DNA of 63,886 nucleotides from Alteromonadaceae bacterium (lineage in GTDB: Bacteria > Pseudomonadota > Gammaproteobacteria > Pseudomonadales > Oleiphilaceae), in the NCBI GenBank assembly GCA_013393545.1, contig JABXHG010000116.1, forward strand, positions 1-63,886. The letters run 5' to 3'. The notes beneath the pieces were generated by a model. That model searched no databases. It was not told the origin of the DNA and saw nothing but the letters and a program-made list of their open reading frames with translations. Made by a program: the position numbers and the translations under genes. Below, in pieces: positions 46,239 to 56,802 of the stretch (position 1 is its first letter; every line of letters begins with the position of its first letter).

Positions 46239-46993
46239 ACCCGGCCGCTCTCCGTGGCCAGATCGGCCACCGGAGCGGTATTTTCATGCTGACGAAGCAT
46301 GGGCGGCAGCAGCCGGCTCAGAGTATCGCTGATGTAGCCGAGAAACAGCGAGCCCATGTTCTGGTCGAAATAACCCGGCTGGCAGCTGCCTACCGCGAAT
46401 ACCCCCACCAGCCCCTGGTGACGCAGAGGCATGAGCGCCACCGAGGCGATGGGTTCGTCCCTATCCGGAAACAGGAAACTGCGCTCGTGTTCGTTGAAGT
46501 GGCCACAAACCGCGCGGTCACCTTCCAGCAGGGTACCCAGCCGGCGCTGGGCTTCGCCGCGGTCCACCAGCTGCAGCGCGCCCTGGCCTCGACTGGCAGA
46601 CGGGCCATCGTTGTCGGTAAACAGCAGTACCGAGGCGGCATCCAGGCCAAAATCCCCGCGCATGCTGTCATCCACGGCGGCGGCCATGTCGTTGATGGTT
46701 TTCGCTTCGATGACCTGCAGCAACAGCCGTTTGCTCTTTTCGAACAAACGGTCGTTGTGACGGGCAATGGACACCAGCTCGACCATTTCCCGGCGCAGGG
46801 CATCGCGCTGTTCCCGGAACAGATGCACCTGGCGCTCCACCAGCGAGATGGCCTGACCACTGTCGTGGGGCAGGGTCAGGCTGCGCAGCAGTTCATCCTG
46901 GCCCACGAAAAAATCCGGATGCTCGCGCAGATACTCGGCAACTTGTTCGTGACTCAGTGCGTCGACCTTCTTCTGGGCCGTTTGTTCTGTCAT
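46235..46993 (-). CDS. DUF484 family protein
   Basis: A 252-residue protein that matches DUF484 throughout, with an N-terminal helical part (VAEYLREHPDFFVGQDELLRSL) and a C-terminal GAF-like part (VALMPLRHQGLVGVFAVGS). The family is always found between dapF and xerC in this group, but no function is established. It overlaps the xerC start (ATGATGA) and follows dapF by 18 nt, so the run is likely one operon. Confidence 0.9.
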   Translation of the reverse strand: MTEQTAQKKVDALSHEQVAEYLREHPDFFVGQDELLRSLTLPHDSGQAISLVERQVHLFREQRDALRREMVELVSIARHNDRLFEKSKRLLLQVIEAKTINDMAAAVDDSMRGDFGLDAASVLLFTDNDGPSASRGQGALQLVDRGEAQRRLGTLLEGDRAVCGHFNEHERSFLFPDRDEPIASVALMPLRHQGLVGVFAVGSCQPGYFDQNMGSLFLGYISDTLSRLLPPMLRQHENTAPVADLATESGRV

Positions 46994-47011
46994 TCGGAGT
47001 TCTCCCGAGGT

Positions 47012-47881
47012 TCAGGATCGTCTGGGCGTTCTTCGGCGGCGGGAATTACCATCACCGGGCAAGCGTAACTGCCCCTCAAACACCGTGGTTGCAGGGCCTT
47101 CCATCATAACAGGGGCGCCATCACCCTGCCATTCAACCACCAGGCGACCGCCCCGCAGTTCCACTTCCACCCGGCTGTCGAGCAAACCACGCAGGCAGCC
47201 GGCCACCACGGCAGCACAGGCACCGCTGCCACAGGCCAGGGTTTCGCCGGAGCCGCGCTCGAACACCCGCAGGCGCACGTGGGTGCGGTCAAGAATCTGC
47301 AGAAAACCGATATTGGCCCGGGACGGAAAGCGCGGATGTGTTTCCAGCGCCGGCCCCAGGGTGGATACCGGCGCGCGGTCCACATCATCCACCAGCAGTA
47401 CGCCGTGGGGGTTGCCCATGGAAATAGCCGACAGCTCCACCACGTCGTCACCCACATCCACGGTGTAGACGTCTTTTCTGCAATCGGCGGCGAACGGAAT
47501 GGCCGGCGGGTTCAGCTCGGGAATGCCCATGTTGACCGCAACCAGGCCGTCTTTGCCGACTTTCAATTCAATCACGCCCTTGGCCGTTTGAACCCGGATC
47601 ACCCGCTTATTGGTCAGGCGTTGGTCACGCACAAAGCGAGCGAAGCAGCGGGCGCCGTTACCACACTGTTCCACTTCCGAGCCGTCGGCATTGAAAATGC
47701 GGTAGCGGAAATCCACGTCCGGCAGTCCGGGCGGCTCCACCACCAGCAACTGGTCAAAGCCGATGCCAAAGTTCCGGTCGGACAGCTCCCGGATCCTATC
47801 CGGGCTCAGACGGAACGGCTGGCTGATGGCGTCCACCACCATGAAATCGTTGCCCAGGCCGTGCATCTTGGTGAAGCGCAT
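47012..47881 (-). CDS. dapF: Diaminopimelate epimerase
   Basis: A 289-residue enzyme that interconverts LL- and meso-diaminopimelate for lysine and peptidoglycan. The two catalytic Cys are in [13 protein letters not shown] and [26 protein letters not shown] is the family N-terminus, so the start is placed at 47881; ATG 47884 or the longer ATG at 47914 are possible. The C-terminus has an extra basic tail ([11 protein letters not shown]). It is coupled to lysA upstream and DUF484 downstream. Confidence 0.95.
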   Translation of the reverse strand: MRFTKMHGLGNDFMVVDAISQPFRLSPDRIRELSDRNFGIGFDQLLVVEPPGLPDVDFRYRIFNADGSEVEQCGNGARCFARFVRDQRLTNKRVIRVQTAKGVIELKVGKDGLVAVNMGIPELNPPAIPFAADCRKDVYTVDVGDDVVELSAISMGNPHGVLLVDDVDRAPVSTLGPALETHPRFPSRANIGFLQILDRTHVRLRVFERGSGETLACGSGACAAVVAGCLRGLLDSRVEVELRGGRLVVEWQGDGAPVMMEGPATTVFEGQLRLPGDGNSRRRRTPRRS

Positions 47882-47928
47882 CATCGGCCCCTGGTTTCGT
47901 CTGTGTTGGCTCATGCTCGCCTCCCCAT

Positions 47929-49179
47929 TCATTCCGGCAGGCAACTTTCCGGGCCCAGCTGGTCGTCCAGGGTTTCCCGCCGGCGCACCACGTGCACCTG
48001 GTCACCATCCACCATCAACTCCGGCGGCCGATTGCGGGTGTTGTAGTTGGAGGCCATGACAAATCCGTAGGCCCCGGCGGAACGCACCGCCAGCAGGTCA
48101 CCGGCCTGCAGGCGCAGCTTGCGGTCCTTGCCGAGGAAGTCGCCGGTCTCGCAAATCGGCCCAACCAAATCCCAGCTTTTCTCTTCACCGTTCTGGTGTG
48201 GTTTCACCGGAATTATGGCTTGCCAGGCGCTGTACAGGGCCGGGCGGATCAAATCGTTCATGGCGGCATCAATAATGGCGAAATTACGATGCTCGGTGCA
48301 CTTCAAAAATTCCACACGGGTCACCAGAATGCCGGCGTTGGCGGCAATGGACCGGCCCGGCTCCAGAATAAGCTCCAGCTTGCGATTACCCAGGCGCTCC
48401 AGCAGGGCTTCGGCGTATTGTGCCGGCTGCGGGGGCTGTTCGTTTTCGTAGGTCACGCCCAGGCCGCCACCCATGTCCAGGTGGCGAATGTGGATACCCT
48501 GTTCTCCGAGCCCGTCAATCAATGCCAACACCCGGTCCAGCGCATCCAGGAAAGGCGACACCGACGTCAGCTGGGAGCCGATGTGGCAATCCACACCGTG
48601 TATGTCCAGGTTCGGCATGGCCGCTGCCCGGGCGTACACCTCCGGCGCCTCGACGATGTCGATGCCGAATTTATTTTCCTTCAGGCCAGTGGAAATGTAG
48701 GGGTGGGTGCCGGCGTCCACATCCGGGTTCACCCGCAGAGATACCGGGGCTTTCACGCCCAGCTCGCCGGCCACCTTGTTCAGGCGGTCCAGCTCGGTGT
48801 CGGATTCCACATTGAAGCAGCGCACGCCCACTTCCAGCGCCCGCTTCATTTCCCATTCCTGCTTGCCAACGCCGGAGAAAACCACCTTCGAGGCGTCGCC
48901 ACCGGCGCGCAAGACCCGCTCCAGCTCGCCGGCAGAGACAATATCGAAACCGGCACCCAGGCGGGCCAGTACGTTCAGCACCGCCAGGTTGCTGTTGGCT
49001 TTCACCGCATAGCACACCAGGTGCGGGTGCTCGCCCAGGGCGTTGTCGTAGGCGCGGTAGTGACGCTCCAGAGTCGCGCGGGAGTATACGTAAGCCGGTG
49101 TACCAAAACGCTCGGCGATACGACTGACGGGCACGTCTTCGGCGAACAGTTCGCCGTCACGGTAATTGAAGTGATCCAT
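47929..49179 (-). CDS. lysA: Diaminopimelate decarboxylase
   Basis: A 416-residue PLP enzyme for the last step of lysine synthesis. The PLP Lys is residue 60 ([11 protein letters not shown]), and [33 protein letters not shown] and [14 protein letters not shown] match the family. The frame is open upstream, but the ATG at 49179 (MDHFNYRDG) is the family start. lptM precedes it by 37 nt and dapF overlaps or follows at once. Confidence 0.97.
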   Translation of the reverse strand: MDHFNYRDGELFAEDVPVSRIAERFGTPAYVYSRATLERHYRAYDNALGEHPHLVCYAVKANSNLAVLNVLARLGAGFDIVSAGELERVLRAGGDASKVVFSGVGKQEWEMKRALEVGVRCFNVESDTELDRLNKVAGELGVKAPVSLRVNPDVDAGTHPYISTGLKENKFGIDIVEAPEVYARAAAMPNLDIHGVDCHIGSQLTSVSPFLDALDRVLALIDGLGEQGIHIRHLDMGGGLGVTYENEQPPQPAQYAEALLERLGNRKLELILEPGRSIAANAGILVTRVEFLKCTEHRNFAIIDAAMNDLIRPALYSAWQAIIPVKPHQNGEEKSWDLVGPICETGDFLGKDRKLRLQAGDLLAVRSAGAYGFVMASNYNTRNRPPELMVDGDQVHVVRRRETLDDQLGPESCLPE

Positions 49180-49216
49180 GATAATCCTGAAAGCTGGGGC
49201 GGCAGGGTCGGTGGGT

Positions 49217-49396
49217 TCAGCGGGATTCGCTGGCCGGTTGGAGCTGGCTGGCCGTTTCGGCGGCCTGCCCCGAGGCATTACCGGCATCTCTGTACAGCGG
49301 GCCTTTCTGTCCGCAGCCGGCCAGTGCACCGGACAACACGATGGCCAGCACTGCGATGGCCGCAAACGCCGGGCGAATCCTGTCTGAAACCTGCAT
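49217..49396 (-). CDS. lptM: LPS translocon maturation chaperone LptM (small lipoprotein)
   Basis: This 59-codon gene is too short for common length cut-offs. Translation gives a hydrophobic signal (IAVLAIVLSGALAGC) with a lipobox ending LAGC, followed by GQKGPLY, the LptM/YifL signature. The tail is Ala/Ser/Gln-rich. LptM helps fold the LptD-LptE complex at the outer membrane. Its place directly before lysA is the standard one in gammaproteobacteria. Confidence 0.9.
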   Translation of the reverse strand: MQVSDRIRPAFAAIAVLAIVLSGALAGCGQKGPLYRDAGNASGQAAETASQLQPASESR

Positions 49397-49451
49397 ACCC
49401 TACCCCTGAATGACTGTTGGCGGCAGTATAACCGACAGCCGGCCCGTGGAG

Positions 49452-52292
49452 CTAACGGTTCAATGCCCGCTCCAGCACGTTCAGGTATTGCAGGTATTGG
49501 CAGGTCTGGATATCGCGCTGATAATGCTGCGGCTCGAGGTCGTGGGGCAGGTGCAGATCGGTCAGGTAAATCGGATAGGGTTCATTGCTGCGGCGCAGCG
49601 AACGGATGTAATGGGCAACGGCGGGAATGAGCTGTTCACCGTATTCCTCGGCGGTGAACTCCCGGTCCTGGCAGTAGACATCGAAACTCATCGAGCCATC
49701 GCCCTGGCGCACGCCCACCGCCTGCACTTCAAAGCCCGGCAGGGCAATACGGCTTTGCTGGTCCGGCCGGGCCACCGCCTGCCATTGACCGCCCCGGCGT
49801 TGTAGCTCGTAACACCGCAGCTCGCCGGTTGGCCCACCCGTGTCGAGCTGACGCAACATTCGCCGCTCCTGCAGGTTATCGAGAAAACGCAACAATGGGC
49901 CGAGCATGTGGCTGCGACGCTGGGCGCGCATGGTCCGGCTCCAGATACTGCCGCACTCATCCACCACCCAAAGGCGGCCGATGCCGGCCCTTAATGACCA
50001 GAACACCTGCAGGTTATCCGGTTCGGAAGCTTCACAGACGGCCCGCAGCTCGGGCTCATCGTGCAGCGCATGGCGGTCCGGCACCAGCGGCAAATAGTGT
50101 TCCTGCGGCTGTTGCAGCGTTTGCATCAATGCCTGACGGCTGTTGAGGGCGACAAAGCCCGGCTCGGGGCCGTTAAACTGCAGCAAGAAGTACCGGCGAT
50201 CCATTTCAATCAGGTAGCGCACTGGCGCCGGCCCGTGCCCACCGCTGAAGAACTGGCGCAACACATCGCCAAACAGCTCCTGCAAACGACGGGCGATGGC
50301 CGCGCCATGGCCACGGGTAGGGGCAAACACCTGAATTTCCGGCAACTCCGCCGGGCTAGCGGCCACCTGGGCCAATACGTTTTTCAGGCACTGGATCAGC
50401 GTGTCGCCGGCCGCGTAATGCTGGACACTGAGTTCCTGCCAGCTGTTCAGGGCGATCTGGTCGATGGTGGACACCAGATTATCGTGACCACCACTGAACC
50501 CCAGCGAATCGTTACGGGCCGAAAGCTTGTGCAGCCCACGTTCGGAAAGATGTGCCTGGGGGTCGGTAGCCACATTTACCAGCAACAGGTTTTTTACCGG
50601 CCGTACCGCCCGGGTCAGAGCCTGGCGAGAGGCAGGCGCCAACGGCATGGGCAGGAAGGTTTGCAACACGTCCAGTATTTCCCGAACTTCGGTAACCGTG
50701 GCCACGCTGGTACCAGCGCGCACGTTCAGGCGGGTGGCGCGGTTCAACAGGCCATTGCAGTAGCACCACACCAGTAGCTCGGCCAGGTTCCCGGAACGGC
50801 GGATAACCGGTTTCCAGAAGGCATCGGACGGGTCTTCCAGATCACGAAACAACAGCCAGCCTTCGCCCTCGCGGCCCTGCTCGGACTGATGATGAAACGA
50901 CAGGTTTTCCTCGGCCAGCGAAGGCACCAGACCGGGGTTGATAAACTCCACCTTGCCGGCCTTGCGCTGGAAGGCAGCGTATAACTTGCGCCCAAGCAGA
51001 TTGATATCGTGTGGGCTGATGGCGGCGTCGGTGCCCTGCTCCCGGGCCATGCGCGACAATAACCGGTAACTGTGGGTCAGCTCGCTGACAATAGTGCGGC
51101 GCAGGCCAATAACCTCTTCGGCACGCCATCCCTGGCGGTCATCCAGCGACTTCAGGCGATCTTCACCCCATTGCCATTCGGCCACCAGCCGGCGCAGCAT
51201 GTCGATCCGCCACTGATCGCCCACCATGCCTGTCCGGCTCAGGGGCAGACCCGTTTTCAGGTACAGGCTACGGCGCACCAGGTCCAGGCGGCCTTCTGCC
51301 TGCTGAGCCCGCAGCCATTCTTCCAGACGCCGGTACATCATGATGTAGGGATCCAGTTCATCCACATCCAGGAATCCCTCGTGCACCGACTGTTTGAACC
51401 TCGACGACAAAAGCTGTGGTGCCCGGGCAGTGGCGTAGCACTCGATCAGCAGCAACTTGAGGATCGCTTTCCAGGGCGCATCAATGCCCTTGTAAAGCTG
51501 CCAGATACCGGCGCCGGGGAATTCTTCTGGCGGGATGGAGGGCACCGGGCCAAAATCGATGTATTCGTCCGGCTTCACAAACCGGCAGTCCACCAGGCGC
51601 TGACGAATTTCGTCGTAATCCTGTTCGCTGTCCACCGGCACCAGCCACCACATCGGGTACTGGCCGGCCAGGTGAATACTGGTGCGATAGAACTCATCCA
51701 GCAGCAGGTAGTGTTGGGCACTGCCGCAGTTCTCACCGGTCACTTCCACCTGTTGCCTTCCCGCACGCCAGTCGGCAGCGGAAAAGACAAATACATGTAA
51801 CTCCACGCCAAGGCTGGCCGCCCACTCCGACAGCTTGTCGGCTTTGCGCTCCAGACTGCGAACACCCTGAGCAGACAGATCCTGTCGATGGCACAGCCAG
51901 ACATCCAGATCACTGGCCACCGAATGGCCCAGGGTGCCAGGGCTGCCCATCAGAAACAGGCTGTCGATGTCCGGCTGGCGCAGGCCCTTGTCGCGGAAGC
52001 AGAAACTACGGGCAACTCGGCGGGCCGCGTTAATGGTGCTTCGGGAGGGAGTGTAGCCACAGATGCCTTCCGGACACAGGCCGTTCAGGTAACCGGGCAG
52101 AGACGGGTGGTTCAGGTGAAACACCAGGGGCAGCACTTCCAGTACCACCTGCTGGCGCCAGGTCAGGGCGGAACAGGCCCTCTCCCAGCGTTGACGGTTG
52201 ACCAGCAAGAACCGGTCACGCAAGCGCTTAAGCGTCTTGCGGTCAATGCCGTCCTCGAAATCAAGGACAATGGGCAGGGCCTGAACCGTCAA
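49452..52292 (-). CDS. cyaA: Class I adenylate cyclase
   Basis: A 946-residue cytoplasmic enzyme making cAMP. The N-terminal catalytic half has the nucleotidyltransferase motif FLMGSPGTLGHSVASDLDVW at residues 113-132, with the paired Asp for metal binding. The C-terminal half is regulatory. The length is about 100 residues longer than E. coli CyaA and typical of pseudomonads. The neighbours argH and lptM match the Pseudomonas order. Confidence 0.96.
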   Translation of the reverse strand: MTVQALPIVLDFEDGIDRKTLKRLRDRFLLVNRQRWERACSALTWRQQVVLEVLPLVFHLNHPSLPGYLNGLCPEGICGYTPSRSTINAARRVARSFCFRDKGLRQPDIDSLFLMGSPGTLGHSVASDLDVWLCHRQDLSAQGVRSLERKADKLSEWAASLGVELHVFVFSAADWRAGRQQVEVTGENCGSAQHYLLLDEFYRTSIHLAGQYPMWWLVPVDSEQDYDEIRQRLVDCRFVKPDEYIDFGPVPSIPPEEFPGAGIWQLYKGIDAPWKAILKLLLIECYATARAPQLLSSRFKQSVHEGFLDVDELDPYIMMYRRLEEWLRAQQAEGRLDLVRRSLYLKTGLPLSRTGMVGDQWRIDMLRRLVAEWQWGEDRLKSLDDRQGWRAEEVIGLRRTIVSELTHSYRLLSRMAREQGTDAAISPHDINLLGRKLYAAFQRKAGKVEFINPGLVPSLAEENLSFHHQSEQGREGEGWLLFRDLEDPSDAFWKPVIRRSGNLAELLVWCYCNGLLNRATRLNVRAGTSVATVTEVREILDVLQTFLPMPLAPASRQALTRAVRPVKNLLLVNVATDPQAHLSERGLHKLSARNDSLGFSGGHDNLVSTIDQIALNSWQELSVQHYAAGDTLIQCLKNVLAQVAASPAELPEIQVFAPTRGHGAAIARRLQELFGDVLRQFFSGGHGPAPVRYLIEMDRRYFLLQFNGPEPGFVALNSRQALMQTLQQPQEHYLPLVPDRHALHDEPELRAVCEASEPDNLQVFWSLRAGIGRLWVVDECGSIWSRTMRAQRRSHMLGPLLRFLDNLQERRMLRQLDTGGPTGELRCYELQRRGGQWQAVARPDQQSRIALPGFEVQAVGVRQGDGSMSFDVYCQDREFTAEEYGEQLIPAVAHYIRSLRRSNEPYPIYLTDLHLPHDLEPQHYQRDIQTCQYLQYLNVLERALNR

Positions 52293-52309
52293 AGAGACCT
52301 CCCTGGTCG

Positions 52310-53719
52310 TTAGGTGCGGGCAGCGCGGGCACGCTGAACGGCCGCCCGAACCTGATCCGGCGCGGTGCCACCGGTATGGTTGCGAGCCTGTACTGAGCCT
52401 TCCAGGGTCAGCACGTCAAACACGTCCTCGGTGATGAAATCGGAGAACTGCTGCAACTCCTCCAGAGTCATGTCCGACAGGTCGCGCCCCTCGGCCACGC
52501 CAAAGGCCACGGATTTGCCGACGATTTCATGGGCATCGCGGAAAGGCACACCCTTTTTCACCAGATAGTCGGCCAGGTCGGTGGCGGTGGAGAAGCCGCT
52601 CTTGGCCGCCACGCGCATGTTGTCGGCCTTGGAGCGAATGGCCGGAATCATGTCGGCGTAGGCTTTCAAACTGCCCTTGACCGTATCAACCGTGTCGAAC
52701 AACGGCTCCTTGTCTTCCTGGTTGTCCTTGCTGTATGCCGTCGGCTGGCTCTTCATCAGGGTCAGCAGTCTGATCAGGTGGCCATTCACGCGGCCGGTCT
52801 TGCCCCGGACCAACTCCGGCACATCCGGGTTTTTCTTCTGCGGCATGATCGAAGAGCCGGTGCAGAAACGATCCGGCAGATCGCTGAAATCGGACTGGGC
52901 CGCGGTCCACAGCACCAGCCCTTCGCTGAAGCGGGACAGGTGGGTCATCAACAGTGCCGCAAAGCTGAAGAACTCGATGGCGAAGTCCCGGTCACTGACC
53001 GAATCCAGGCTGTTTTCAGTCGGCCGGTCAAAACCCAGCAGCTCGGCAGTCAGGTTGCGGTCGATTGGATAGGTGGTGCCGGCCAGGGCGGCGGCACCCA
53101 GGGGCATGATGTTGACCCGCTTACGACAATCCTGCAGACGCTGGCCATCGCGTACCAGCATTTCGTACCAGGCCAGCAGGTGATGGCCGAAGGTGACTGG
53201 CTGTGCGGTCTGCAGGTGGGTGAAGCCGGGCATGATGGTGTCGGCTTCGCGTTCGGCCAGGTCCAGCAGGCCGTTTTGCAGACGGTTAAGTTCCTCGGCA
53301 ATCACATCGATTTCGTCACGCAGGTACAGACGGATGTCGGTGGCCACCTGGTCGTTGCGGCTGCGCCCGGTATGCAGCTTCTTGCCCGTGATGCCAATGC
53401 GTTCGGTCAGCGCCGCCTCGATGTTCATGTGCACATCTTCCAGGCTGACGGACCAGTTGAAACGCCCGGCCTCGATGTCCGCCTTGACGCCCTTGAGCCC
53501 TTCGATAATCTGGTCACGCTCGTCGTCGGTCAGCACGCCGACTTTCGCCAGCATGGTCGCATGGGCAATGGAGCCGGTAATATCGTGGTGGTACAGGCGC
53601 TGGTCAAAGCCCACCGAGGCCGTGAAGCGTTCAACAAAAGCATCGGTAGGCTCGCTGAAACGGCCGCCCCAGGGTTTTTCGGAGGATGTGGCCTGGTCAG
53701 AGTTTTTCTGATCCGTCAT
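52310..53719 (-). CDS. argH: Argininosuccinate lyase
   Basis: A 469-residue enzyme of the fumarase/aspartase superfamily that splits argininosuccinate in arginine synthesis. The signature [19 protein letters not shown] is intact, and [20 protein letters not shown] and [18 protein letters not shown] match the family. It is divergent from algZ, as in Pseudomonas. It is followed at 17 nt by cyaA. Confidence 0.97.
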   Translation of the reverse strand: MTDQKNSDQATSSEKPWGGRFSEPTDAFVERFTASVGFDQRLYHHDITGSIAHATMLAKVGVLTDDERDQIIEGLKGVKADIEAGRFNWSVSLEDVHMNIEAALTERIGITGKKLHTGRSRNDQVATDIRLYLRDEIDVIAEELNRLQNGLLDLAEREADTIMPGFTHLQTAQPVTFGHHLLAWYEMLVRDGQRLQDCRKRVNIMPLGAAALAGTTYPIDRNLTAELLGFDRPTENSLDSVSDRDFAIEFFSFAALLMTHLSRFSEGLVLWTAAQSDFSDLPDRFCTGSSIMPQKKNPDVPELVRGKTGRVNGHLIRLLTLMKSQPTAYSKDNQEDKEPLFDTVDTVKGSLKAYADMIPAIRSKADNMRVAAKSGFSTATDLADYLVKKGVPFRDAHEIVGKSVAFGVAEGRDLSDMTLEELQQFSDFITEDVFDVLTLEGSVQARNHTGGTAPDQVRAAVQRARAART

Positions 53720-53832
53720 GGTCTATCTTTCCTGCTGTCACGCCAGTGTCGTGCCACCGGCGATGCGTAAATGAATGGATGAGCAAAAAGTGGTCGCAGT
53801 ATAGCATTGTGGTTACCGTTAAGGAGACACCC

Positions 53833-54891
53833 CTGAAAACCGACAGACAGCCCAAAACACCGGAATTCTTCGTGCCTGACCTGTGCCGGGTCCGGGCCGT
53901 GTTCCTGATGCTGGTGACCAGCGAGTTGCTGGTGCTGGTATTGGCCGTGGTGCAGGCCCCCCAGGGCTGGATCGACTGGAGCTATTTCGGCCTGCTGTCG
54001 CTGTTTGTGCAATGGGCCACCCTCACCAGTGCCGCCTTCATCTGCCTGCTGCGACCCAGGCTGGCAAACACCGGCATTGCCCGCGCCACCACCGTCATCG
54101 TATTCATCGTGGTGCTGGACGTACTGGCCTTCAGCCTGTTTGCCGACCGGGTGCTGCATCCAAGCCCCGGCGGCGTTGACTGGCAAACCATCGCCAAGAA
54201 ACTGCTACTGGCGGCACTGATCACCCTGATGGTGCTGCGCTACTTTTACCTGCAGCACCAGTGGCAACAACAACGGGAAGCGCAGATGCAGGCCCAACTG
54301 GCCTCTTTGCAGGCGCGCATTCGCCCGCATTTTCTGTTCAACAGCATGAACACCATCGCCAGCCTGATCGCCAGTGACCCGGATAAAGCCGAAGACGCGG
54401 TGCTGGATCTGTCCGAACTGTTCCGAGCCAACCTGCGCACCGACCAACAGCTTGTACCACTGACCCGGGAGCTGGAACTGTGCCGGCGCTATCTGGACAT
54501 CGAAACCCTGCGCCTGGGCGAACGGCTGCAGACCGAATGGCACATTGCCGAGAGCCTGGAACAACAGGCCATCCCGCCACTGACACTGCAGCCACTGGTC
54601 GAAAACGCCGTACACCATGGCATCCAGAACCGGGCCATGGGTGGCACTATCAACATTGAGGCCTATCATAAGGACCCGTTTGTCTACCTGCTAATCCAGA
54701 ATCCCGAACCGGACAGCAACAGCCCCGGACACAACGGCAATCAAGTGGGCCTGGCCAATACCCGGGCCCGACTGACGGCGGTATTTGGCGAACAGGCGGT
54801 ACTGAAACAGAGCCGGCACAATGGCACCTACACCGTCACCCTGCGCCTGCCCGCACAAACGGTAAAAAAGGAGAAAACCTCGTATGGATAA
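53833..54891 (+). CDS. algZ: LytS-type sensor histidine kinase (AlgZ/FimS)
   Basis: A protein of 352 residues, or 370 if begun at the ATG at 53779. It has four to five N-terminal membrane helices (about 25-120) and a LytS-type His_kinase domain: IRPHFLFNSMNTIASLI, LENAVHHGI-like LVENAVHHGIQNR and VGLANTRARL. The in-frame CTG at 53833 has an ideal AAGGAG 6 nt upstream, whereas the ATG at 53779 has none, so a CTG start is inferred. The algR start overlaps its stop. The pair resembles FimS/AlgZ-AlgR of Pseudomonas, which controls pili and alginate; targets here are unknown. Confidence 0.85.
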   Translation: MKTDRQPKTPEFFVPDLCRVRAVFLMLVTSELLVLVLAVVQAPQGWIDWSYFGLLSLFVQWATLTSAAFICLLRPRLANTGIARATTVIVFIVVLDVLAFSLFADRVLHPSPGGVDWQTIAKKLLLAALITLMVLRYFYLQHQWQQQREAQMQAQLASLQARIRPHFLFNSMNTIASLIASDPDKAEDAVLDLSELFRANLRTDQQLVPLTRELELCRRYLDIETLRLGERLQTEWHIAESLEQQAIPPLTLQPLVENAVHHGIQNRAMGGTINIEAYHKDPFVYLLIQNPEPDSNSPGHNGNQVGLANTRARLTAVFGEQAVLKQSRHNGTYTVTLRLPAQTVKKEKTSYG

Positions 54892-55627
54892 CGACCCGAA
54901 ACAGGTATTTATTGCCGACGACGAACCCCTCGCCCGCGACCGACTTAAGCGCCTGATCGACCAGTTACCGGATCACCGGGTTTGCGGTGAAGCGGCAAAC
55001 GGAGAAGAAGCTTTAGCCGGCGTCAGCCAACACCAGCCGGACATTTTGTTACTCGACATCCACATGCCCGGCCTGGACGGCATGGCCGCCGCCCGCCGAC
55101 TGGCCGAACTGGCCAACCCACCCGCACTGATCTTCTGCACCGCCCATGAGCAGCACGCACTGGAAGCCTTCGGCGTCAACGCCGCCGCCTACCTGCTCAA
55201 ACCCGTGCGCAAGGAAGCCCTGGCGCAAGCCCTGGCGCAAGCCGGCAAAACCAACCGCCTGCAACGCCAGGCCCTGAACAGCCCGCTACCAAACGAACGC
55301 GAGCAAATAACCGTCCGCAGCCAGCGCGGCACCGAACTAATCGACCTGGCCGACATCCTCTACTGCCAGGCCGACCAGAAATACGTCACCCTGGTGCATC
55401 GCCACGGCGAAACCCTGTGCGACTACAGCCTGAAAGAACTGGAACAGGCCTACCCCGCCCGGTTTCTGCGCATTCACCGCCACACCCTTGCCGCCACCGC
55501 CTTCATCCAGGCCCTCAACCGAACCCCGGACGGCCATCATCGGCTCGCCCTGAAAGAAACCAACACCCGGTTGCCTGTCAGCCGGAGGCATGTGTCTCAG
55601 GTTCGTCAGTGGCTGGAGCATCGATAA
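54884..55627 (+). CDS. algR: LytTR response regulator AlgR
   Basis: A 247-residue regulator. The receiver domain (1-120) has the acidic pair ADDEPLARDRL, phospho-acceptor Asp58 (LLLDIHMPG) and Lys in YLLKPVRKEAL. The LytTR DNA-binding domain runs from about 145 to 245 (ILYCQADQKYVTLVHR, FLRIHRHTLAA). It overlaps algZ by 8 nt. In Pseudomonas the next gene is hemC; here a DUF1016 gene is inserted. Confidence 0.94.
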   Translation: MDNDPKQVFIADDEPLARDRLKRLIDQLPDHRVCGEAANGEEALAGVSQHQPDILLLDIHMPGLDGMAAARRLAELANPPALIFCTAHEQHALEAFGVNAAAYLLKPVRKEALAQALAQAGKTNRLQRQALNSPLPNEREQITVRSQRGTELIDLADILYCQADQKYVTLVHRHGETLCDYSLKELEQAYPARFLRIHRHTLAATAFIQALNRTPDGHHRLALKETNTRLPVSRRHVSQVRQWLEHR

Positions 55628-55762
55628 ATAAAACGAAGAGCCGAAAACCACCCGGATGCATTTGATATCATGAAAAGCAAAATGGAATTTTCGGTGTTTA
55701 CAGGTTATGCCCAAAGCACATCAGCCCAAAAATCTCTATCGCCACCTGGAGGGCGCCCCGGC

Positions 55763-56800
55763 ATGAGCAACTCTCCTGCACCCTCTCCCACTCTACTGGG
55801 AGAGTTACGCCAATTGATCGATTCAGCCCGTCAACGTGCGGCCGTCGCGGTAAACAGCGAACTGACCCTGCTGTATTGGCAAGTGGGCAAGCGGATCAAC
55901 ACTGACATTCTGCAGGAACAACGTGCCGGCTATGGAGAACATGTCATGTCACGGCTGGCCTCGGAACTGACCCAGGCATATGGCAGAGGCTGGTCCAAAC
56001 GTAATCTGGCAAATATGTGCCTGTTTGCTCAAGCCTATCCGGATTTCAGTATTGTGCAGACACTGTCTGCACAATTGAGCTGGAGCCACTTTGTGCTACT
56101 CATCAGCCAGAAAGATAGCCTGCAGCGAGAGTTCTATACTGAACTGTGCTGCCTTGAAAACTGGTCCGTGCGTCAGTTACAAGAAAGGATGCAGTCAATG
56201 CTGTACGAGCGCACCGCCATTTCACGAAAACCGGAAGAGACCATTCAACACGAACTTGGCACTCTTCGGCGGCAGGGGGAGCCCTCACCACAGCTTCTGC
56301 TAAAAGACCCTTACCTGCTGGATTTTCTAGGTTTGAATGATCGCTATCTTGAGCGAGACCTGGAAGACGCTATCCTGCGTGATATTGAGCAATTCCTTTT
56401 GGAGCTCGGGGCTGGCTTCACCTTTGTGGCTCGCCAAAAGCGAATCCAAATCGACAACGAAGATTTCTATATCGACCTGTTATTTTATAACCGAAAGCTA
56501 AAACGACTGGTCGCAATTGATTTGAAACTCGGGCGTTTCAAGGCTGAGTTCAAAGGCCAGATGGAACTGTATCTACGCTGGCTGGCACGGAACGAATTGG
56601 AGAGCGGCGAGCAACAGCCTCTGGGCATCATCTTGTGTGCAGGCAAACAACAGGAACAAATCGAACTGCTCGAATTGGACAAAAGCGGCATACATGTCGC
56701 CGAGTACCTAACCGTACTGCCGCCACGCGAAACCCTGCAGGCCAAACTACACGAATCTATTATCAATGCGCGGTCAAGATTGGATGGCAATCAAAACTGA
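55763..56800 (+). CDS. DUF1016/YhcG-family PD-(D/E)XK nuclease
   Basis: A 345-residue protein with the N-terminal DUF1016 helical domain (LYWQVGKRINTDILQEQRAGYG, SKRNLANMCLFAQAYP, LSWSHFVLLI) and a C-terminal PD-(D/E)XK nuclease fold (DFYIDLLFYNRKLKRLVAIDLKLGRFKAEFKGQM), where Asp, and the ExK-like DLKLG, are visible. YhcG-type proteins are linked to defence or DNA restriction but without settled biology. The start at 55763 has GGAGG upstream. Its bases are visibly more AT-rich than the flanking genes, so it was probably acquired. Confidence 0.86.
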   Translation: MSNSPAPSPTLLGELRQLIDSARQRAAVAVNSELTLLYWQVGKRINTDILQEQRAGYGEHVMSRLASELTQAYGRGWSKRNLANMCLFAQAYPDFSIVQTLSAQLSWSHFVLLISQKDSLQREFYTELCCLENWSVRQLQERMQSMLYERTAISRKPEETIQHELGTLRRQGEPSPQLLLKDPYLLDFLGLNDRYLERDLEDAILRDIEQFLLELGAGFTFVARQKRIQIDNEDFYIDLLFYNRKLKRLVAIDLKLGRFKAEFKGQMELYLRWLARNELESGEQQPLGIILCAGKQQEQIELLELDKSGIHVAEYLTVLPPRETLQAKLHESIINARSRLDGNQN

Positions 56801-56802
56801 AG

